Source of the DNA: JAUCQB01 sp964586235
GTDB taxonomy: Bacteria; Planctomycetota; Phycisphaerae; UBA1845; PWPN01
Assembly: GCA_964586235.1 (NCBI GenBank)
Contig: CAZPIO010000024.1
Location: 4,034-68,033, forward strand
DNA: 64,000 bases
Direction: 5' to 3'
Shown here: piece by piece, positions 35,991 through 44,392 of the stretch
Numbering within the stretch: position 1 is the stretch's first letter
Layout of the letters: every line of letters begins with the position of its first letter
Notes under the pieces: generated by a model
The model's input: the letters and a program-made list of their open reading frames with translations, nothing else
Databases searched by the model: none
What the model was told of the DNA's origin: nothing
Translations under genes and position numbers: made by a program

Positions 35991-37112
35991 ATGTCTTTGA
36001 TCATGGTTCTGATGGCGTCGCTTCTGCAGGCGGCAACAGGTCCGTCGCAAGAGGCAACATTTGTCGAAGTCAGCGGCGAGGAGTACGGCGCCCGGCCAGA
36101 CGACCTCGGACCCATCGGCGGCGGAGGCGGCTACAAGCGGATCATCGGCAAGGGTGAGTACACCGCCAAGAACCTGGACCAACTGATCGACGCGTTGGGC
36201 AAGGTCAAGGCCGGGCAAGTCGTCTTCATCCCGGGCGAAACGGAGATCGACTGCACCGCCCGTGTGTATATCGAGGAACTGGTTCTGCAGATCCCCGCCG
36301 GTGTAACCCTCGCGGGCAATCGCGGCGAGAACGGTTCGCAAGGGGCCCTGCTCTGCTCCGATGCCCTCAAGACACCGCTACTCATCCGGGCAGCCGGCCC
36401 CGACGTGCGGGTCACCGGACTGCGGATCCGCGGCCCCAACCCCAAGCGATACCTCGATCATCACCACCGATCTTTCGCCGAGGGCCGCGGCCACGAGTAC
36501 TACTACAAGTTCCCGACCTCGGCCGGTATCAACACACAGCACCCCCGCCTCGAGGTCGACAACTGCGAGATCTCGGCCTTCGGCGCCGCCGGCATCCAAC
36601 TCCGCCAGGGCGATGGGCATCACGTTCACCACTGCTTCATCCACCATTGCCAGTACAACGGGCTGGGCTACGGCGTCAGCCACGACGTCGCTTCGTCGCT
36701 GATCGAGCGGAACCTGTTCGATTTCAACCGCCACTCCATTGCCGGTACCGGCCGGCCGGGGTGCAGCTACGAAGCCCGGCACAACGTGGAACTGGGCACC
36801 TCGCTCAGTCACTGCTTCGACATGCACGGCGGGCGCGATCGCAAAGACGGCACGGATATCGCCGGGACGCGGATCATCATCCACCACAACACCTTCCGTG
36901 CCCCCCAGCACCCGGTGGTCATTCGCGGCGTGCCGGAGGAAACCTGCGATGTCTTCAACAACTGGTTCCCGCGTCACGAGAATCCGCAAGCGGCGGTTCG
37001 AGGATCCAGCGGCACGCACGTCCATCGCAACGCCTACGGCACCACGCCGCCCAAGGTGGGCGCTCAACCTGCGCCGGCAAGGGAGAAACCATCCGCCAGC
37101 CGCCCGGCGTGA
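35991..37112 (+). CDS. Exported pectate-lyase-like parallel beta-helix protein
   Basis: A 373-residue protein. The frame is open from 35862, but the ATG at 35991 has AGAGGAT upstream and starts a signal peptide (MSLIMVLMASLLQAATG). The body resembles polysaccharide lyase family 1-type beta-helices: TAKNLDQLIDALGKVKAGQVVFIPGETEID, GVTLAGNRGENGSQG, LRIRGPNPKRYLDHHHR, SHDVASSLIERNLFDFNRHSIAGTG, IHHNTFRAPQHPVVIRG (quoted in parts). Conserved His and Asp along the groove suggest an enzyme, but I cannot identify the catalytic Arg/Lys of pectate lyases with confidence. Likely role: cutting or binding plant or algal polysaccharide. Confidence 0.78.
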   Translation: MSLIMVLMASLLQAATGPSQEATFVEVSGEEYGARPDDLGPIGGGGGYKRIIGKGEYTAKNLDQLIDALGKVKAGQVVFIPGETEIDCTARVYIEELVLQIPAGVTLAGNRGENGSQGALLCSDALKTPLLIRAAGPDVRVTGLRIRGPNPKRYLDHHHRSFAEGRGHEYYYKFPTSAGINTQHPRLEVDNCEISAFGAAGIQLRQGDGHHVHHCFIHHCQYNGLGYGVSHDVASSLIERNLFDFNRHSIAGTGRPGCSYEARHNVELGTSLSHCFDMHGGRDRKDGTDIAGTRIIIHHNTFRAPQHPVVIRGVPEETCDVFNNWFPRHENPQAAVRGSSGTHVHRNAYGTTPPKVGAQPAPAREKPSASRPA

Positions 37113-37142
37113 GAACAAACCCGTCAGGTCAGCAGCGAGGCC

Positions 37143-37283
37143 CCCGGCTTATCCGGGAGACCCTCGAGTTCCTCTTTCGCACAGTTCGCGTGTTTCGCGG
37201 TCCGGCTCTTGCCGTTTTCATTTCGTCATTCGGACTTTGGATTTCATTCGTCATTCGGGTTTCGTCATTCGTCATTCACTCAA
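37143..37283. repeat. Family B palindrome and CATTCGTCATTCG repeat block (locus 2)
   Basis: CCCGG-CTTAT-CCGGG at 37143-37157. A degenerate triple TTCGCACAG/TTCGCGTGT/TTCGCGGTC lies at about 37175-37200. At 37213-37283 about six units of the TTCGTCATTCGG type follow one another. No gene is seen between 37113 and 37337. Confidence 0.65.
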
Positions 37284-37337
37284 GTCGCGCGCGAGACCCG
37301 CGCCAAGCGACTGTTCGGCGCATCTATAGCTTCCGTT

Positions 37338-38522
37338 TCAATCCGCGGCCGCCCGCGATATTGGCGGCTGAGAAGTGGGGGTTGCCGGCTCGGCGAGCAG
37401 TTGATCGATTCGTGCGGTCATGATCTTCTCGCCCGGGGTCTCCTGCCAGTTCAACTCGCCGTACCACCACGTCCGGACGTTGCCCCGCTTGTCGATCAGG
37501 TAAACGCTCGGCCAGACGTTGTTGGACCAGGCGTTCCAGTTGGCCTTGGCGTTGTCCACCAGGATCGGCCAGGCCAGGCCGCTGTCGACCGCCTTGCGGC
37601 GCACGGCGTCGACGTTTCGCTCCCCCTGCGTCTCCGGCGTGTGGATGCCGAGGATGACCACGCTCTTGCCCTTGTACGCCTCGTGCCAGCGTTTGTAAAC
37701 CGGGTAGTTGTTGATACAGTTGCCACAACCGAAGGTGTAGAAGTTGAGAATGAGCACCTTTCCGCGAAGCCCCGCCAGCGTCAACGGCTCGCTGTTGATC
37801 CATGCGTCAGCAGGCTGAAGCTCTGGTGCCTTGAACGCCGGGTTGACCACGCGGGAGAAATCGAACGGCCGACCGAGCATTGCAGCCCACTGCCGGCGCT
37901 GCCCGTCACTCAAGAGCGACGACACCTTCTGCCACTCCTGCACCCGCAGGGCTCGGGCCAGTCGATCGAGAGTCTCGCGGGGCTTGCCCTCCCGGACCAG
38001 CACGTCGAGGCCCTCTGTCGCGGCCCGCGTCTCCCTGGCAATGCGCGAGATCCTCTGCTGCTGGTCCAGGCTCAGCTTGAGCGACTCGGCCACCTCCGGG
38101 CGAGCCAGACTCTCAGCCCCCCCGGCCTGCAGGACGATCTGGCGAAGCCGCCGGCTCTGCGTCACGTCGAGAATGGCCCCCGCCCTGCTCTCGAACTGCT
38201 CGATCACCGGCCGTGCTTTCTGGTTGCTCTCCTCGATCGGCAGGTCGCGAAGCCCCCAGAGTACGCGGTCGGCTTGCTCCAGCAGCAGATCGATCTGCTC
38301 TGCCTGCGCGGGACGAAGACCCAGTTCCCGGCGAACGGCCGGGTCTCGCACCAGGAGCCCGGAAGCCTGCTGCATCCACGAACGGGCGGATGGCTCGACC
38401 GCCGGTGCCTGCTCGTTCTCCCTGGCAGGCGCGGCCGCATCGATCGGCCGTAGTGCGGAACCGGCAAGGGCAGCCAGCGTCAGCCAGCCGGCAAGCATTG
38501 ACATTCGCAACCGACCACACAT
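37338..38522 (-). CDS. Exported thioredoxin-like (TlpA/AhpC-TSA) protein with a long N-terminal helical region
   Basis: Starts at ATG 38520-38522 (394 residues), with signal peptide MCGRLRMSMLAGWLTLAALAGSA. Residues of about 60-250 are helical and charged (LRPAQAEQIDLLLEQADRVL, SLDQQQRISRIARETRAA), resembling the Spy/CpxP-like or DUF-type helical domains found in Planctomycetota. The thioredoxin domain (about 255-385) has LRGKVLILNFYTFGCGNCINNYPVYKRW with a redox-active CGNC, then NVWPSVYLIDKRGNVRTWWYGE. It may reduce or oxidise disulfides outside the cytoplasm. The partner is unknown. Confidence 0.83.
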   Translation of the reverse strand: MCGRLRMSMLAGWLTLAALAGSALRPIDAAAPARENEQAPAVEPSARSWMQQASGLLVRDPAVRRELGLRPAQAEQIDLLLEQADRVLWGLRDLPIEESNQKARPVIEQFESRAGAILDVTQSRRLRQIVLQAGGAESLARPEVAESLKLSLDQQQRISRIARETRAATEGLDVLVREGKPRETLDRLARALRVQEWQKVSSLLSDGQRRQWAAMLGRPFDFSRVVNPAFKAPELQPADAWINSEPLTLAGLRGKVLILNFYTFGCGNCINNYPVYKRWHEAYKGKSVVILGIHTPETQGERNVDAVRRKAVDSGLAWPILVDNAKANWNAWSNNVWPSVYLIDKRGNVRTWWYGELNWQETPGEKIMTARIDQLLAEPATPTSQPPISRAAAD

Positions 38523-38725
38523 TCCGGCCTCACCCCCGATCCGGCTTGGAGGGACACGTGGAATTGTAGGACACCCGTCGGCAACCGGCCGGCCGTCAGT
38601 CACCCCTTGGCCACCGATCGCCCCCGTAGTAAGCTACTACCGACACATCCCGTCAGACCTGACCGTTGGTTGTCGGGAAGGCCTCACGGCCAACGAGCAG
38701 GCCGGCTGGTATGGAGATTAATCCC

Positions 38726-39262
38726 ATGATGAAATCATCGAATGTGCTTCGTCTCTTCGTCTGCGCTCTGACATCGACGGCCTTCGGCGCCGTCCTCTCA
38801 GGATGCGGTGAGCCGATGCAGGTCGACTCCCGTTGGGGCCCCGGGCTGCGGTTTTCGGAAAAGACGCGCACCTTCCAGTGGTCGCCGTTCGCCGCGCGAA
38901 CGTCCGGCGAGGGCCGCCCGAAGAATCCCAAAGCCGACGAACTCATCCGGGAGTCGATCGAAAAGCATCTGGCTCTGAAGGGCTATGAGAAATCAGCCGG
39001 CGGGCAAGCCGATTTCCAGATCGACTATTGGGCGGGCAGACGCGTCCGCGGCAATATCCTTCAAACCGGTGACTTCACGCAATACACCGAAGGGACCCTG
39101 GCCGTGGAGGCATACAACCCGGAAAACTCGCAGTTGATCTGGTGTGGCACGGTGCAGGCGGCCCTTGACGATTCCCTGCCCCCGCCCGAGAGGGTCGAGA
39201 GGCTGGATCTGGCCGTCAAAGCGATGCTCGATCAACTGCCCTCACGCCCAAAGGGCAAGTAG
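38726..39262 (+). CDS. DUF4136-like lipoprotein
   Basis: A 178-residue lipoprotein. The frame is open from 38666, but the ATG at 38726 starts the signal (MMKSSNVLRLFVCALTSTAFGAVLSGC) with lipobox LSGC and has GGAG upstream. The body has the DUF4136 pattern: RTFQWSPFA, ADELIRESIEKHLALKGYEKS, ADFQIDYWAG, GTLAVEAYNPENSQLIWCG. The function of this family is unknown; members are envelope lipoproteins. It converges with tatD, 23 bp apart. Confidence 0.78.
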   Translation: MMKSSNVLRLFVCALTSTAFGAVLSGCGEPMQVDSRWGPGLRFSEKTRTFQWSPFAARTSGEGRPKNPKADELIRESIEKHLALKGYEKSAGGQADFQIDYWAGRRVRGNILQTGDFTQYTEGTLAVEAYNPENSQLIWCGTVQAALDDSLPPPERVERLDLAVKAMLDQLPSRPKGK

Positions 39263-39285
39263 AGAACCCGAAACCCTCCGACCGA

Positions 39286-40071
39286 TTACATCGTGGTTAA
39301 TCTGAAAACCCGCATCGCGTTGACCGTGCTGACGGCGGCGAGAGAGTCGAATGATTCACCTCGCAGTTGGGCGGCAAAGCGGACCGTGTGGGCGACGTTG
39401 GCGGGTTCGTTGGGTCGCTTGTTCCGGACGGGCTCGGGCGAAAGGTACGGGGCGTCGGTCTCGAACAGGATCTGGTCGGCCGGCGTCTCGACGCAGGCCG
39501 CCTGAGCGTCCCGTGCCTTCTTGAAGGTCAGAATGCCGCTGAAGGAGACGCACCAGCCGCGGGCCCGCAGATCGGCCGCCTCGGCCGGACCGCCGCCAAA
39601 GCAGTGGAACACAACCGACCTGCCCGCGTATCCGTGCTGCTCCAGCAACCGCACGACGTCTTCATTCGCCTCCCGGCAGTGGATCACCAGCGGCAGCCCG
39701 GCATCAGCGGCCAGTTCGAGCTGCCGCTGGAAAACCGATCGCTGCGCCTCCCGCGAGCTGAAATCGTAATGGTAATCCAGCCCCATCTCGCCGGCGGCGA
39801 CCACGCCCGGCCGTCGCCACACCTCGGCCAGTCGGCTGAGATCCCCCGGTTCAACTTTCCCGGCCTCATGGGGGTGGACGGAAGCTGCGACCCAGACGTT
39901 CGGGTGCTTTGCCCGCAGCGCCAGAGCCATCTCCCACTCATCGGGAACGCAGGCAACATTGATCATCCGCGTCACGCCGGCCGCCGCTGCGTTGGACATG
40001 ACCTGTCCGATCCGCGGGTACAGATCGTCGAAAGTCAGGTGACAGTGGGTGTCAAACAGCTCGGCGATCAT
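39286..40071 (-). CDS. tatD: TatD-family metal-dependent deoxyribonuclease
   Basis: A 261-residue TIM-barrel hydrolase. Metal ligands are seen in LFDTHCHLTF (HxH), GEMGLDYHYD (Glu, Asp), LVIHCREANED (His), VFHCFGG (His) and LFETDAPYL (Asp), the whole TatD set. The family acts as a 3'-5' DNA/RNA exonuclease in DNA quality control. The ATG at 40069-40071 avoids overlap with the yraN gene, which ends at 40076. It is the last gene of the rpsP operon. Confidence 0.92.
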   Translation of the reverse strand: MIAELFDTHCHLTFDDLYPRIGQVMSNAAAAGVTRMINVACVPDEWEMALALRAKHPNVWVAASVHPHEAGKVEPGDLSRLAEVWRRPGVVAAGEMGLDYHYDFSSREAQRSVFQRQLELAADAGLPLVIHCREANEDVVRLLEQHGYAGRSVVFHCFGGGPAEAADLRARGWCVSFSGILTFKKARDAQAACVETPADQILFETDAPYLSPEPVRNKRPNEPANVAHTVRFAAQLRGESFDSLAAVSTVNAMRVFRLTTM

Positions 40072-40075
40072 GGCA

Positions 40076-40441
40076 TCAGCCGCAGGAAAAAGCACCCTTG
40101 AAGTGCTCGATATCCAGCCCGCCCTTGGCGTTGGCAGTCAGAGCCAGGATATCGAAACGGTAAGCACGATTCTGCGAACGGGTCTGCTGGATAAAGCACT
40201 TGGCGCTGGCGATCAGGTGGCGTTGCTTGAACGGGTTGACCGCATCCTGCGGGTCGGCGTGGTCGCGATCGGAGCGGGTCTTCACCTCGGTGAACACGAT
40301 AGTCTTGCCGTCGAGGCTCACCAGATCGATCTCACCGGCCGGGCACCTGTAGTTGCGGCAGACGATCTTGTGGCCCAACCGGCGCAGAAACCGCTCGGAT
40401 TCTCTCTCGCCGGCCCGACCCAGTCTCGCCCGGTCGTCCAT
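40076..40441 (-). CDS. YraN/UPF0102 family nuclease-like protein
   Basis: A 121-residue protein of the Holliday-junction-resolvase-like fold. The diagnostic motif is present: RAGERESERFLRRLGHKIVCRNYRC, then GEIDLVSLDGKTIVFTEVKTR with the E-x-D...E-x-K nuclease triad. A start at 40453 (MGHLMDD) would add four residues. UPF0102 genes commonly sit next to rplS, as here. The biological role is not established. Confidence 0.9.
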   Translation of the reverse strand: MDDRARLGRAGERESERFLRRLGHKIVCRNYRCPAGEIDLVSLDGKTIVFTEVKTRSDRDHADPQDAVNPFKQRHLIASAKCFIQQTRSQNRAYRFDILALTANAKGGLDIEHFKGAFSCG

Positions 40442-40468
40442 GAGATGTCCCACCGATTTGGGGTGCGG

Positions 40469-40855
40469 TTACTGCTGAACGGCGGCGTCAACGGCCTGCT
40501 TCGCGTCGCGCTTGCGATCGCGAACGCGGCGGGCCTTGCCCACGCGCTCGCGCAGGTAATAGAGCTTGGCCCGGCGGATGTGACCGGAGCGGACCACCTC
40601 GACGCCGGCGACCTTTGGCGAGTGCAACGGGAAAATCCGCTCCACGCCCTCGTTATTGACGATGCGCCGGACGGTGAAGGACTCGCCCATGCCCCGTCCC
40701 CGCCGGCCGATCACCACGCCGACGAACGGCTGGATGCGCTCCTTGCCGCCCTCGACGATCCGCACCTGAACCGAAACCGTATCACCCACGGCAAACTTGG
40801 GCAGTTCCTTCTTCGTGGCGGCGCTCTCGACCTTCTCAATCAACGTGTTGACCAT
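40469..40855 (-). CDS. rplS: 50S ribosomal protein L19
   Basis: A 128-residue ribosomal protein at the 30S-50S interface. Family sequence is clear: FAVGDTVSVQVRIVEGGKERIQPFVGVVIGRRG (quoted in part), ESFTVRRIVNNEGVERIFPLHSP, RSGHIRRAKLYYLRERVGKARR. The C terminus (DAKQAVDAAVQQ) is a short extra tail. It follows trmD by 48 bp in the conserved order rpsP-trmD-rplS. Confidence 0.96.
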   Translation of the reverse strand: MVNTLIEKVESAATKKELPKFAVGDTVSVQVRIVEGGKERIQPFVGVVIGRRGRGMGESFTVRRIVNNEGVERIFPLHSPKVAGVEVVRSGHIRRAKLYYLRERVGKARRVRDRKRDAKQAVDAAVQQ

Positions 40856-40903
40856 GATGTCGCTCCTTGTCAGCCTGTCGTGGGCTGTCGTCCTGTTCCA
40901 TGT

Positions 40904-41584
40904 TCACGGGGCCAGCAGGTCCGGCCGTCGTTCGGCCGTTCGTTTCGCTGCCTGCTCGGCCCGCCACTGGGCGATTCGTGCGTGGTCGCCGGAAAGCAGT
41001 ACCTCCGGCACCTCCATCCCGCGAAACTCGCGAGGACGCGTGTACTGGGGATACTCCAGAAGGCTCTCGGTGAACGACTCGTGGTGAGCCGACGTTTCAT
41101 CACCCAGCGCCCCCGGCAGCAGCCGCACCACCGCGTCGACCACCGCCATGGCGGCCACCTCGCCGCCGGAGAGCACGTAATCGCCGATCGAAATCTCCCT
41201 GGGCTTCAGCCCGATCCTGATTCGCTCGTCAAAGCCCTCGTAGTGGCCGCAGATCAGGATCAACCGATTCTCATTCGCCAACTCGCGGGCAACCGACTGG
41301 TTGAATCGTTCGCCCTGGGGCGTCATCAATATGCGGGTCGCCGGAGTCGGATCTTCCCGCTCAAGTTTCTCAATCGCATCGAACAACGGGCCGCACATCA
41401 TCACCATCCCCGGCCCGCCGCCGAACGGCTTGTCGTCGACACTGTGGTGCCGGTCGGTGGTGAAGTCGCGGATGTTAGTGCACTGGATCGAAACGATGCC
41501 GGCCGCCCTGGCCCTCGCGATGATGCTGGAGGCGAAAAACGGCTCCATCACGCCGGGGAACAGCGTCAGCACGTCGATGCGCAC
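40904..41584 (-). CDS. trmD: tRNA (guanine-N1)-methyltransferase
   Basis: A 226-residue SPOUT enzyme making m1G37 in tRNA. It starts MRIDVLTLFPGVMEPFFASSI, the family N terminus. The knot has LILICGHYEGFDERIR and ISIGDYVLSGGEVAAMAVVDAVVRLLPG, the SAM-binding loop. ARPREFRGMEVPEVLLSGDH-type residues close the C-terminal domain. It lies 9 bp after rpsP; rimM, normally between them, is absent here. Confidence 0.96.
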   Translation of the reverse strand: MRIDVLTLFPGVMEPFFASSIIARARAAGIVSIQCTNIRDFTTDRHHSVDDKPFGGGPGMVMMCGPLFDAIEKLEREDPTPATRILMTPQGERFNQSVARELANENRLILICGHYEGFDERIRIGLKPREISIGDYVLSGGEVAAMAVVDAVVRLLPGALGDETSAHHESFTESLLEYPQYTRPREFRGMEVPEVLLSGDHARIAQWRAEQAAKRTAERRPDLLAP

Positions 41585-41593
41585 TGCACCGCC

Positions 41594-41854
41594 TCACTTC
41601 CGGCCGCTCACCGTGTACCCGAGGCGTTTCAGCAAGTCCCGGGCGGTATCACTGGGCTGGGCACCGACCTTCAGCCAGTACTCAACCCGCTCTTTCTTCA
41701 GGCTGACCTGCGCCTCGGGGTTCTTGCTGGCAGGATCGTAGTGGCCCAGTTCCTCGATGACCTCGCCGTCGCGGCTGGACCGGACATCCACGGCCGTCAG
41801 CCGATAGGACGCCCGGTGCTTCCGGCCTGTCCTCTTCATCCGAAGTCGTACCAT
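41594..41854 (-). CDS. rpsP: 30S ribosomal protein S16
   Basis: An 86-residue ribosomal protein beginning MVRLRMKRTGRKHRASYRLTA, with RDGEVIEELGHYDPASKNPE and WLKVGAQPSDTARDLLKRLG, all typical of S16. First gene of the rpsP-trmD-rplS-yraN-tatD operon. Confidence 0.96.
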   Translation of the reverse strand: MVRLRMKRTGRKHRASYRLTAVDVRSSRDGEVIEELGHYDPASKNPEAQVSLKKERVEYWLKVGAQPSDTARDLLKRLGYTVSGRK

Positions 41855-41962
41855 AGAACCTCAGCTCCCAATGGACAACAATGACCGATCAGGGTGGTTG
41901 GCCGGGCACACTCCCGCCTCCGGCCGCGCTACCCGGATCGGCCTGAATTCGCAGACCCGGTA

Positions 41963-41991
41963 GATTAACAGAAAGGTCGTGATTCGGCAAA
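41963..41991 (-). promoter_or_regulatory. Promoter of the rpsP operon
   Basis: On the minus strand TTGCCG (41986-41991), 17-nt spacer, TAATCT (41963-41968). The start would be near 41955, about 100 nt before rpsP. From 41992 to 42330 I see no gene on either strand. Confidence 0.45.
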
Positions 41992-42330
41992 TCGTCGTCC
42001 GCCGAATTGCGTTGCCGGCCGCCCTCAGCCGCGGCATACCCGGCGGCAGCGGCGTCGTCCAGAGCAATACGGTCACCGGGCAACACCGCAAGACTACCCA
42101 CGCCCTCCATCAGGCCGAGACCCTGACTGTGCAGTAACTATCTATCAGGTAAACACTTACGCCCGCATGACCCGTGCTGCTTCGATGGCAGCTTCGGGCC
42201 GTGACAGGGCTTCGGCCGCAGCCGACGCCACCGGCGATATCGACCGCACATGACAAGAGCACCAAACGGCCGGCAACAGGCCTGGGCGAGCTGAACTCCC
42301 AGCCTCGGCTGCACCTCGCCAAGACGGTTC

Positions 42331-43521
42331 TCAGCCCTTCCTGCGTATCATCAGTAGACCACCCAACAGGAGCAACGACAGGACAGCCGGCTCGGGTATC
42401 AGGATTACCTTCCCGCCACCGACGCTGTCGTACAGTCCCGGGTGCTGCCCGGGCAGAAACTCGCGCTGCCCGGAGCCGCCGAGATAAGTCGTGCCGCCGA
42501 AGGTCACAGAGTCGGCCGCGTAGACGGGCAGTCCCCTCAGATCCAACAGGGAGCCAGAGTCAACGGCCAGATGGTGAAGATAAAGCGCTTCCGAGATGCC
42601 GCCCTGATTCACGAGATCGTTCACCAGTCCGACATTCGCGGTGCTGCTGTCCCCAATGCGCACGCTGCCGAGCGCATAGTTGTCCTGCAAACCGATAAGA
42701 TCTGCCCCGAGATCCGCGCCCGCCACCTCAAGCGTGCTCGATGAGCTGGTTCCCCCTTCGAAGAACAGATCCATACCCTCCAGCTCCACCGCCTGCTGAA
42801 ATGGCGGGAGGAACTCATTCACGAAATCAGCACCTCGCATGTGCACGTTCCCGGCAACCGACATCCGGGCACCCGGGTAACCGAGATCGCCTCCGATGGT
42901 CAGTTGCCTGTTAATCAGGAGGGTGCTGTTATCCGTGATTGTGTATCCGCTCCTCGACGTTCGAAGACTCAGGGTCCCCGCCTCGATCGTCCCTCCGGTG
43001 ATGGAGACCGACCCGACCTCGGGCCGAAGCGACAAGGTGCCGCCCACCTTGAAGAGCCCATCGGTCATCTCGAAATGGCCTCGCCAGGATGTGTAGCTGT
43101 AATCGGCAAGCACTTCGTGAGTGCCGCCCGTCTGCGAGTAACCCGGCGGACCGGCGTTGGACTGGTCGATGTGTTCGTCGCCGACAACGAAGCTCGCTCC
43201 GGGCTGGATCCGGATCCTGCTGAACGGCATCACCAGGTACCCGTACAGGTAGAATGACAGCTTGTTCGCTTGGGCAGGCGCGTCGATCGTGACCGTCCTG
43301 TGGCATTCGGGGTGGTTCTCCCAGAACGACGGGTCGCCGTAGAAAGCAACATCGTCAGCCGGGCCGGGCAGGAGCCCTCCCTCCCAGTTGTCCGGATTGG
43401 CCCAGCGGTCGTCCGTGCCCTGGCCTGTCCACACCGCCGTACCGGTGAGGGCAAAGACCAAACGCTGGCTGCCGGCCGAAATCAAGGCAATCGCCACCCA
43501 GACTACGCGTGCCGTTCGCAT
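42331..43521 (-). CDS. PEP-CTERM-anchored exported protein with beta-solenoid repeats
   Basis: A 396-residue protein starting at ATG 43519-43521 (GGAGG upstream), with signal peptide IMRTARVVWVAIALISAGS. Early residues AVWTGQGTDDRWANPDNWEGG match the planctomycete repeat found in autotransporter-like surface proteins. The middle has many short beta-repeat motifs (TISITGGTIEAGTLSLRT style). The C terminus is VILIPEPAVLSLLLLGGLLMIRRKG: a PEP box, hydrophobic helix and basic end, the signal for exosortase sorting. It is presumably placed in the outer envelope or extracellular matrix. No exosortase gene is in the window. Confidence 0.85.
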   Translation of the reverse strand: MRTARVVWVAIALISAGSQRLVFALTGTAVWTGQGTDDRWANPDNWEGGLLPGPADDVAFYGDPSFWENHPECHRTVTIDAPAQANKLSFYLYGYLVMPFSRIRIQPGASFVVGDEHIDQSNAGPPGYSQTGGTHEVLADYSYTSWRGHFEMTDGLFKVGGTLSLRPEVGSVSITGGTIEAGTLSLRTSRSGYTITDNSTLLINRQLTIGGDLGYPGARMSVAGNVHMRGADFVNEFLPPFQQAVELEGMDLFFEGGTSSSSTLEVAGADLGADLIGLQDNYALGSVRIGDSSTANVGLVNDLVNQGGISEALYLHHLAVDSGSLLDLRGLPVYAADSVTFGGTTYLGGSGQREFLPGQHPGLYDSVGGGKVILIPEPAVLSLLLLGGLLMIRRKG

Positions 43522-43658
43522 GATACATCGCACCTCCAGTCCAACCGGAGCCTCCGACCACGATCGCCTCTCGTCACGTGCGGAAGAGAAGACACCCTTT
43601 GACCTCGAGGCCCTCCGTGACGTTGAAACGGCTGCCGCATCCCTGTGCCCTTCCCAAC

Positions 43659-43694
43659 AAAAAGAAAGAGAGTCTCCCTTCTCGGGAACTCTCT
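43659..43694 (-). terminator. Rho-independent terminator or attenuator upstream of the PEP-CTERM gene
   Basis: On the minus strand a stem AGAGAGT/ACTCTCT with inner CCC/GGG is followed by TTTCTTTTT. It lies 140-170 nt before the PEP-CTERM start, facing the same way, and 700 bp after the end of the next upstream minus-strand gene. Confidence 0.6.
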
Positions 43695-43699
43695 CTCCA

Positions 43700-44392
43700 C
43701 TACGAACCACCTGTACCTGCGGCCTATCTCGCTCGGTGCTTTACCGGCAGCCAAGCGACAGGCTCGCGACCCGTCCGGCAGGCGCCGCCGCGACGGGCAC
43801 CGTGAAACCGAAACTCCGCCCCCATGCCTCACGTCGGTGCCGGTCAGATCACACACGCAGCCGCTGCGAGGCGGCGTTTCCGCCTGCCCGGGTCTCAACC
43901 CCACCACGGCGGGGCGACCGGCTCTTCCTCGTCTCCGCTGAAGTCCCGGTGAAATGCCCACTTGTTTCTCAAGCTTCCAGGACTTCGATCTAGTCTATGC
44001 ACGTCGAGGCGCGGCGTCAAGAACCGCACAATTGGAATCCGTCAGGGGGCGTGCGATGAGTATCCGGACTGTTGTCGTGCTCTCGGTCTTAGCTCCTGTC
44101 TTTCTTGCAGTTAGCGAGGAGCGGGCTTCCTCTTGATAGTGGCTTGTTGTGAAATTACGTAAGAGAAAGCATGTTGCCGTGTGCGGCCGATCAGACGAAT
44201 CCGGGATCATGCCTGGTGACGACTCCTCCCGTTCATCCGGCACGACTTCTGTCGAATGCGGAGGAGCCGAGGCCGGAGAACCCTCGACTGGACCAGGACA
44301 ACGGCAGTCCGCCGGGTACTCGGGGGAATCGGTAAACCGGGTCCTTCCTGGACCTGGGCTTTCGATTATCCCCTCGGGCACCCCCAGCGACG
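43700..44392. other. GC-rich intergenic region with many stems, no gene recognised
   Basis: The minus strand of 43750-43930 has a GGCG-GAAA-CGCC tetraloop stem (about 43873-43884) and several longer GC complementarities, so it could be a structured leader. A + strand frame at 44056-44136 reads like a bare signal peptide (MSIRTVVVLSVLAPVFLAVS) and then stops; it may be a stub of a lost secreted gene. Confidence 0.4.

Noticed and set aside
43954..44136. Small secreted protein gene
   Set aside because: Only a signal-peptide-like stretch of 26 residues before a stop; at best a stub, so not listed as a gene.
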